Assembly (NCBI GenBank): GCA_040220855.1
Contig: JAVJVZ010000079.1
Span: forward strand, 48,504-112,503
DNA length: 64,000 nt
DNA from: JACKNG01 sp040220855
Lineage (GTDB): Bacteria > Pseudomonadota > Gammaproteobacteria > Ga0077536
Direction: 5' to 3'
Shown here: positions 59,507-64,000 of the stretch, in pieces
Position numbering within the stretch: position 1 is the stretch's first letter
Layout of the letters: every line of letters starts with the position of its first letter
Notes under the pieces: model-generated
Told to the model about the DNA's origin: nothing
The model's input: the letters and a program-made list of their open reading frames with translations, nothing else
Databases searched by the model: none
Position numbers and translations under genes: made by a program

Positions 59507-60454
59507 TCAGCGCGCGGCGCGCTTTTCGCGCATGACACGCGCGAAGCGATGCACCGGCCACATGTCCTGGTCCTCGCCCCAGGCGACGCCGTCGTCGTCC
59601 TCCCAGCGCATCAGGGTATTGATGTCGATGAAGGTATGACGGTTGAGCACGATGCGGCTGAGCGGCGTGCCGTTAACCGCGAGGGTGCGGCCGCGATCGT
59701 CGCACGCACTGATCTCGACGCGGCTCACCCAGTGCTGCGTTGGGTCACGCACCACGCGCCGTTCGCCGCCGGCCAGCGGGCGCGTCTCGCCGTCGCGGCG
59801 CAGGAAGCCGTAGGCGATGAAGTCACCCTCCGCGCGCACGTTGGTCACGGCGAGAAAGCCGTTGTCGGCGTCGCGTGCGCCGGTCACGTAGGCAGCCTGG
59901 CGCGGGCGATCCTCGGGACGGCGTCCCCAGGTGCGGTCACGCATGCCGATGCAGTCGATGTCGATGCGTTCGCCATGCAGGACGAGATGCCCGCTGACGC
60001 GCCCGAACTGGTCGAAGTGATGCGCGCTGCCGAAAGTCGACCCGGTCGCGGTGAGCGGCTCGGGCGGCATCACGCCGGCGAACTCGAGCGTCGCCTGCAG
60101 GCGCTCGCCGTCGTCGATGCCGAGCGCATAGCGCCGCGTCGCTTCGATGACGCGGATGGAGACGCCGGTCGGCAGACGGATATCTGTGAGGTCCTGGTCG
60201 CGCGGGATCGGCAATGCGGAATAGTTGGCCGAGTACGGCACCTCCCAGGGCAGGTGCGCGGTGTCGTCCCAGATCCAGGCGCCACCGGCGACGGTGCCGA
60301 TGTTGGGCCGGAACAGGTGGTAGAGCCAGCCCCCCAGGCGCCGCGCCGGATCGTGGAAAGAAAACCACGCGGTCTCGGTCGCCCACCAGTCGTCGCCCAT
60401 GAGATCGAAATGAAAGCCGTCGTCGCGGGCGGTGAACATGCGCTGCTCGCTCAT
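59507..60454 (-). CDS. DUF7064/7065-type protein with CrtC-like lipocalin fold
   Basis: A 315-residue protein resembling the two-barrel hydroxyneurosporene synthase/CrtC-related families (DUF7065/DUF7064). Recognisable features are TAWFSFHDPARRLGGWLYHLFRPNIGTVAGGAWIWD, HHFDQFGRVSGHLVLHGERIDIDCIGMRDRTWGRRP and the HWVSRVEIS strand. Residues D and H in the conserved regions could bind a hydrophobic ligand; hydratase activity on lipid or steroid-like compounds is suggested for relatives, not shown. It overlaps no gene but ends an apparent operon after an SMP-30 gene (10 bases upstream). Confidence 0.72.
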   Translation of the reverse strand: MSEQRMFTARDDGFHFDLMGDDWWATETAWFSFHDPARRLGGWLYHLFRPNIGTVAGGAWIWDDTAHLPWEVPYSANYSALPIPRDQDLTDIRLPTGVSIRVIEATRRYALGIDDGERLQATLEFAGVMPPEPLTATGSTFGSAHHFDQFGRVSGHLVLHGERIDIDCIGMRDRTWGRRPEDRPRQAAYVTGARDADNGFLAVTNVRAEGDFIAYGFLRRDGETRPLAGGERRVVRDPTQHWVSRVEISACDDRGRTLAVNGTPLSRIVLNRHTFIDINTLMRWEDDDGVAWGEDQDMWPVHRFARVMREKRAAR

Positions 60455-60464
60455 CGCGTCCGCC

Positions 60465-61406
60465 TCAGCGCTGGTGCACCAGCGGCATGCCGGGGATCGG
60501 GCTCTTCACCTTGACCACGTAGTCGCTGCGCACGCTGCCGATGTAGAGATCGGTGAGGTCGGACCCGCCCCAGCTGACGTTGGTCGGCGCCTTCATGACC
60601 TTTCCCGCCGGGTCGGACAGCATGGTGACGACGTCGCCCGCCGGCGTGATGGCGACGACCTTGTTGGCCATCACCAGGGTCACCCACAGGTTGCCCGCGG
60701 CGTCGAAGCCGCAGCCATCGGTCAGCCCGAGCTGGCTGCGCGTTTCGAGCGACAGCGGGCGCAGGTGCTGCACCTCGTGGGCGGCATGGCCGAGCTTCGG
60801 CCCGTAGCGCTCGGGCGCGCCGAGCGAGCCGTCGGCGTTGACGGGGAAGCGCTGCACGTCGCAGCCGACCGTCTCGCAGACGTAGAGATACTCCTCCGCG
60901 GCGTCCAGCGCGCAACCGTTGGCGAAGTCGAGCCCGTCGGCCACTTTGTGCACGCTGCCGTCCGGGTCGACACGGAACACCAGGCCGTCACGCGGCGAAT
61001 CGGCACCGAAGTCCTCGCCGCCCCAGCTGCTATGCGTGCACCAGATGCGGTCACGGCTGTCGATGAGCGGATAGTTGCAGGTGACGAGCGCGCGGCCGTC
61101 GATGGCGTCGGCGAGTACCTCGATGGCACCGCTGGCGGGGTCCAGGCGCTGCAGCGGCCCACGCCCGAAACCATGCCCGTAGTTGGCGATGACGATGCGC
61201 CCGGCGCGATCCATGTTGATGCCGTTCGGCGCGCCGCCGGCAGCGCCGACCCGGCGCAGGCTGCCATCGGCGAGCACCTCGGCGCAGGCGCTCGCCTGGT
61301 CCGACAGCCACACGCGGCCATCGCGCGAAACCACGACGTCTTCCGGGCGCTGCACGCCGCGTCCGATGCATGTACAGGTGGCGAGATCGATGGGTTGCAA
61401 TGACAC
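60465..61406 (-). CDS. SMP-30/gluconolactonase family protein
   Basis: A 313-residue six-bladed propeller without signal peptide. Signatures: VQRPEDVVVSRDGRVWLSDQ, GGAPNGINMDRAGRIVIANYG, DGLDFANGCALDAAEEYLYVCET and GLTDGCGFDAAGNLWVTLV, with Asn/Asp metal ligands of lactonase-like members in place (PNGIN, FANG, DGCGFD). Probably a calcium-dependent lactonase or related hydrolase; the substrate is unknown. GTG start at 61406 after GGGGAGGAACCAC. In operon with the DUF7064 gene, and divergent from the pseudopilin operon. Confidence 0.83.
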   Translation of the reverse strand: MSLQPIDLATCTCIGRGVQRPEDVVVSRDGRVWLSDQASACAEVLADGSLRRVGAAGGAPNGINMDRAGRIVIANYGHGFGRGPLQRLDPASGAIEVLADAIDGRALVTCNYPLIDSRDRIWCTHSSWGGEDFGADSPRDGLVFRVDPDGSVHKVADGLDFANGCALDAAEEYLYVCETVGCDVQRFPVNADGSLGAPERYGPKLGHAAHEVQHLRPLSLETRSQLGLTDGCGFDAAGNLWVTLVMANKVVAITPAGDVVTMLSDPAGKVMKAPTNVSWGGSDLTDLYIGSVRSDYVVKVKSPIPGMPLVHQR

Positions 61407-61546
61407 GTGGTTCCTCCCCGTTAGAGTGCGCTCGCCGTGCGCCGCGGCGCACGGACTTGCACCGGCTGCCGGCTGCGCCGATAGTAGCAGCGCACGCCGC
61501 CGCGGTGCTGAGCCCGCGCCGCCGACGATGACTGCCCGTGCCTGTC

Positions 61547-61575
61547 ATGACATCTACATGTAACACGACTACATT
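61547..61575 (+). promoter_or_regulatory. Sigma-70-like promoter candidate for the gsp pseudopilin operon
   Basis: ATGACA (61547-61552), 17 bases, TACATT (61570-61575); 5 of 6 and 4 of 6 matches to consensus with ideal spacing. It lies about 35 bases before the TTG start of gspG. Its surroundings also contain TGTCATGACA, a 10-base palindrome at 61543-61552. Confidence 0.35.
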
Positions 61576-61611
61576 CGGCGACCTTTGCCAGCCGCGCCAG
61601 GAGTTCCCAGC

Positions 61612-62103
61612 TTGACCCGACTCGTTTCCAACGACGGCAGCCGCGGGCTGCCCGACCGCCGGGTGTGCCGTGTCTCGCATCACCCAACCGGATTCACCCT
61701 GATCGAGGTGATGGTGGTGGTGGTCATCCTCGGCATTCTCGCCGCCATTGTCGTACCCCGCATCATGAGCCGCCCGGACGAGGCGCGCGTGGTGCGCGCG
61801 CAGCAGGACATCCGTGCCATCGGTGCGGCACTCGATCTCTATAAGCTCGACAATCTCGCCTACCCGAGCACCGAGCAGGGTCTGGAAGCGCTGGTGCGCA
61901 AACCGGCCAGTCTCCCTGCCGGAGCCCGTTACAAGAGCGACGGCTACCTGGCCAGCGTGCCGCACGATCCCTGGGGCGGCGACTACCAGTATCTCTCACC
62001 GGGCCAGCACGGCCCCTACGACCTCTATTCGCTCGGCGCTGACGGTGTGCCGGGCGGGGAGGAGTTCAATGCCGACATCGGCAACTGGACGCTCGACGAT
62101 TGA
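61612..62103 (+). CDS. gspG: Type II secretion major pseudopilin GspG
   Basis: A 163-residue major pseudopilin. Prepilin leader of about 27 residues ends in G, followed by FTLIEVMVVVVILGILAAIVVPRIM, the hydrophobic N-helix with Glu at +5 cut and N-methylated by the prepilin peptidase. The later YKLDNLAYPSTEQGLEALV, DPWGGDYQYLSPG and ADGVPGGEEFNADIGNW segments are diagnostic of GspG. The TTG at 61612 is chosen because AGGAG lies 8 bases upstream; GTG at 61663 would give a shorter leader. First of five overlapping pseudopilin genes. Confidence 0.93.
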   Translation: MTRLVSNDGSRGLPDRRVCRVSHHPTGFTLIEVMVVVVILGILAAIVVPRIMSRPDEARVVRAQQDIRAIGAALDLYKLDNLAYPSTEQGLEALVRKPASLPAGARYKSDGYLASVPHDPWGGDYQYLSPGQHGPYDLYSLGADGVPGGEEFNADIGNWTLDD

Positions 62104-62572
62104 CGCGCGCGCAGCGCACGGCTTCACCCTGCTCGAACTGCTGGTCGTGCTGACCATCGTCGGCGTGCTGGTGAGCATGGCGCGGCTCGCCGTGCCGGAC
62201 TCCGCGCGCGGGCGCATCGAGCGTACCGCGCACGCGCTCGCTGCAACCGTCGACGCCTGTCGTCGCGGTGCAGTGCTGTCCGGCGCCCCGGGCGGCGTGC
62301 GCGTCCTGGCCGACGCCTACCAGGCCCTCGTGTACCGGGGCAAATGGTCTCCGGATGGTGCGCCCGCGGCGCTCGCGGACGGCCTCGAACTGCGCGGCGG
62401 CGCAACCGCCCTAGGCACCGATGACGAAACGCCTACCGTGCTCTGCCTGCCGACTGGCGAACTGCACCTGCCTCCATTACACGTCACCCATCTCGGTCGT
62501 GACGGCCATTTCGTCATCGACGACGATATCGATGGCGAGGTCGTCGCTACCTGGGTCGACCCGTCGTCGTGA
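62069..62572 (+). CDS. gspH: Type II secretion minor pseudopilin GspH
   Basis: A 167-residue minor pseudopilin. Leader of 18 residues (PTSATGRSTIDARAAHG) then FTLLELLVVLTIVGVLVSMARLAV. The start at 62069 lies inside gspG (35-base overlap) and follows GGGGAGGAG. The C-terminal domain (CLPTGELHLPPLHVTHLGRDGHFVIDDD) fits GspH. Its stop overlaps the gspI start (TGATG). Confidence 0.88.
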   Translation: MPTSATGRSTIDARAAHGFTLLELLVVLTIVGVLVSMARLAVPDSARGRIERTAHALAATVDACRRGAVLSGAPGGVRVLADAYQALVYRGKWSPDGAPAALADGLELRGGATALGTDDETPTVLCLPTGELHLPPLHVTHLGRDGHFVIDDDIDGEVVATWVDPSS

Positions 62573-62970
62573 TGCGTCGCCGCCAGCCCGGGTTCACGTT
62601 GATCGAGGTGCTCATCGCGCTGGCGCTCGTGGCGTCGGCGCTCGGCGGAGCGCTAGCGCTGGTGCGCACCGCGATCGACAACCAGGATTACCTCGAACGA
62701 CGGCTCTACGCGACCTGGATCGCGACCAATCTCGCAAGCGAGTTCCGCCTCGAACCGCAGCGGTTCGGACCCCGTGAGCGCGACGGCAACACGACCATGA
62801 TGGGGCGCCGGTTCGATTGGTCGGTGGACGTCGTCGAGCCTACCGAGGAGACGGCCGGCACGAGTCCCACCCTGCCGCGTCGCACGGTCACCGTGCGGGT
62901 CGGCGATACCACCGACGCCGTGCTCGCCGACCTGACCTTCAGCGCCCGACCGATCGAGGACCGACTGTGA
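62572..62970 (+). CDS. gspI: Type II secretion minor pseudopilin GspI
   Basis: A 132-residue minor pseudopilin with a very short leader (MRRRQPG) then FTLIEVLIALALVASALGGALALVRTA, with the conserved YLERRLYATWIATNLASEFRL segment after it as in GspI. ATG at 62572 within TGATG. The stop overlaps the gspJ start (GTGA). Confidence 0.88.
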   Translation: MRRRQPGFTLIEVLIALALVASALGGALALVRTAIDNQDYLERRLYATWIATNLASEFRLEPQRFGPRERDGNTTMMGRRFDWSVDVVEPTEETAGTSPTLPRRTVTVRVGDTTDAVLADLTFSARPIEDRL

Positions 62971-63593
62971 TCGTACGGCGCTCCTTCGGTGGCTTCACGC
63001 TGCTCGAGCTGCTCGTCGCCGTTGCAATCTTCACGGTGCTCGGCGTACTCGCGTACGGCGGTCTGCGCAACGTCGTCAATCTCGATGCCGGGCTGCGCGA
63101 TGCCAGCCAGCGCTATGAACGACTGGAGTTCGCGCTCCTGGTCATCGAACAGGATCTGCGCCACGCGGCGCCACGCAGTGTCCGCGACGAACTCGGCGAG
63201 CAGGTGCCCGCGCTCCGCGCGGGACTCGAGGGCGACGTCCTGTCGCTGACGCGCCATGCGCCACGCTTGCCCGGTTACGACGAGCGCGCCGCGCTCGCCC
63301 GCGTACGCTACCGTCTCGACGACGGGTCGCTCTACCGCGACGTGTGGGCGCAGCTCGACCGAACGCCCGGAACCACCTTCAGTACGCGTCGCCTTCTCGA
63401 CGACGTCGCCGCGCTGGAACTGCGCTTCTTCGCCGACGGCGACTGGAACAGCTTCTGGCCGCCCGCCGGCACGACAGCAAGAGGACCCATCGGCGCTGTC
63501 GCCGGCGCTGATCCGTTGCCTGCAGGTGTGGCGGTCGAGATCACTTTCGACAGTGGCGCCCAGGTGCGCCGCGTCGTCGCGCGGTCGGGATGA
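62967..63593 (+). CDS. gspJ: Type II secretion minor pseudopilin GspJ
   Basis: A 208-residue minor pseudopilin. Leader IVRRSFGG then FTLLELLVAVAIFTVLGVLAYGGLRNVV. The YERLEFALLVIEQDLRHAAPRSVRDELGE region and LELRFFADGDWNSFWPP near the C terminus are typical of GspJ. GTG start overlaps the gspI stop. It overlaps gspK by ATGA (63590-63593). Confidence 0.9.
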   Translation: MIVRRSFGGFTLLELLVAVAIFTVLGVLAYGGLRNVVNLDAGLRDASQRYERLEFALLVIEQDLRHAAPRSVRDELGEQVPALRAGLEGDVLSLTRHAPRLPGYDERAALARVRYRLDDGSLYRDVWAQLDRTPGTTFSTRRLLDDVAALELRFFADGDWNSFWPPAGTTARGPIGAVAGADPLPAGVAVEITFDSGAQVRRVVARSG

Positions 63594-64000
63594 GTCGGCG
63601 CATGGCGGCTCCGTCATCCAGAACCGCTCGCCAGCGCGGCATCGCGCTGCTCGGCGCGATCCTGCTCGCCGCGATCGTCACCGCGCTCGCGATTGGCATC
63701 GGCCAGCGCGGCGGCTTCACCATTGCCGCGACGACGCGGGTGATCGAATCGACGCGCGCCGACGAGGTCTTCCTCGCGCTAGAGGATGCGGCCCGACAGG
63801 CACTCTACGCGGATACCATCGACAGCGACATCGACAGTGCGGATGAAGCCTGGGCCGCGGACACACTCGTCGTGCAGGACGGCGCCGGCCGCGGCCGTCT
63901 GGCCGACCTGCAGGGGCGTTTCAACCTCAACAACCTCGCCCCAAGCGCGGTCGCGGCGCGCCCTGCCGACGCGGCGGCGGGCACGCCGGACGCGGCCGCG
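63590..64000 (+). CDS. gspK: Type II secretion minor pseudopilin GspK (3' partial)
   Basis: The first 137 residues of GspK, cut by the window end. Leader RRMAAPSSRTARQRG then IALLGAILLAAIVTALAIGIGQRGG; GspK lacks the Glu at +5, as here. The motif GRLADLQGRFNLNNLAP near residue 104 is the family's SAM-domain entry. The gspGHIJK order is the standard one and predicts gspL and gspM downstream, beyond the window. Confidence 0.88.
   Translation, partial: MSRRMAAPSSRTARQRGIALLGAILLAAIVTALAIGIGQRGGFTIAATTRVIESTRADEVFLALEDAARQALYADTIDSDIDSADEAWAADTLVVQDGAGRGRLADLQGRFNLNNLAPSAVAARPADAAAGTPDAAA

Overview
The window is 64 kb of high-GC DNA with closely packed genes, short intergenic gaps, many ATGA/GTGA stop-start overlaps and frequent GTG or TTG starts. 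The gene content (general secretory pseudopilins GspGHIJK, TorF-type porin, MtgA, an OprO/OprP-type porin, an RlmK-like methyltransferase, a ChrR/sigma pair, LLM oxidoreductases, APH-like phosphotransferases, MaoC and SnoaL proteins) suggests a free-living, aerobic, lipid-metabolising proteobacterium, most likely a gammaproteobacterium. That placement is inference from family content. I saw no tRNA, rRNA, CRISPR array, insertion sequence or prophage.

Region by region: 1-2072 is the end of a nonribosomal peptide synthetase module whose adenylation domain is interrupted by a PP-loop ATPase. 2293-10453 holds small SnoaL, F420-type reductase and VOC enzymes, an RlmK-like methyltransferase, a hydratase, a molybdopterin oxidoreductase and a phosphotransferase. 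10483-18601 is a coherent stress island: an ECF sigma factor and a ChrR anti-sigma with all metal ligands conserved, divergent from an oxidoreductase-DUF1365-CFA synthase-MFS operon, with a further DUF6134-SDR-SnoaL operon converging on it. All three transcription units are preceded by the same element, TGATCC-17 bp-GTA, so I read them as one singlet-oxygen/peroxide-type regulon acting on membrane lipids.

18640-27201 carries mtgA, an O-methyltransferase/P450 pair, an OprO/P-type porin with Pho-box-like half sites, a SulP transporter next to a beta carbonic anhydrase (probable bicarbonate handling), and a retropepsin-like protease. 27249-34363 has a LysR and a cysteine-free ArsR regulator, a three-component export operon whose ABC protein lacks its ATPase motifs, a small acidic secreted protein, and a TorF porin. 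34882-38409 is a BCCP-biotin carboxylase-PxpB-PxpC operon. 38598-43349 holds two LLM oxidoreductases, a secreted propeller protein, a tartrate-dehydrogenase-type enzyme and a 60-bp-spaced direct repeat.

43486-46270 is a compact signalling operon (CheY-like receiver, CheC-like phosphatase, PAS-GGDEF-EAL) without a kinase or receptor in the window. 46385-61406 contains alanine dehydrogenase, an acyl-CoA ligase, an HSL-type esterase, a phosphotransferase pair, a VWA protein overlapping an acidic membrane protein, a MaoC protein, a KefB/C-type antiporter and an SMP-30/DUF7064 pair. 61612-64000 is the type II secretion pseudopilin operon gspGHIJK, cut by the window edge.
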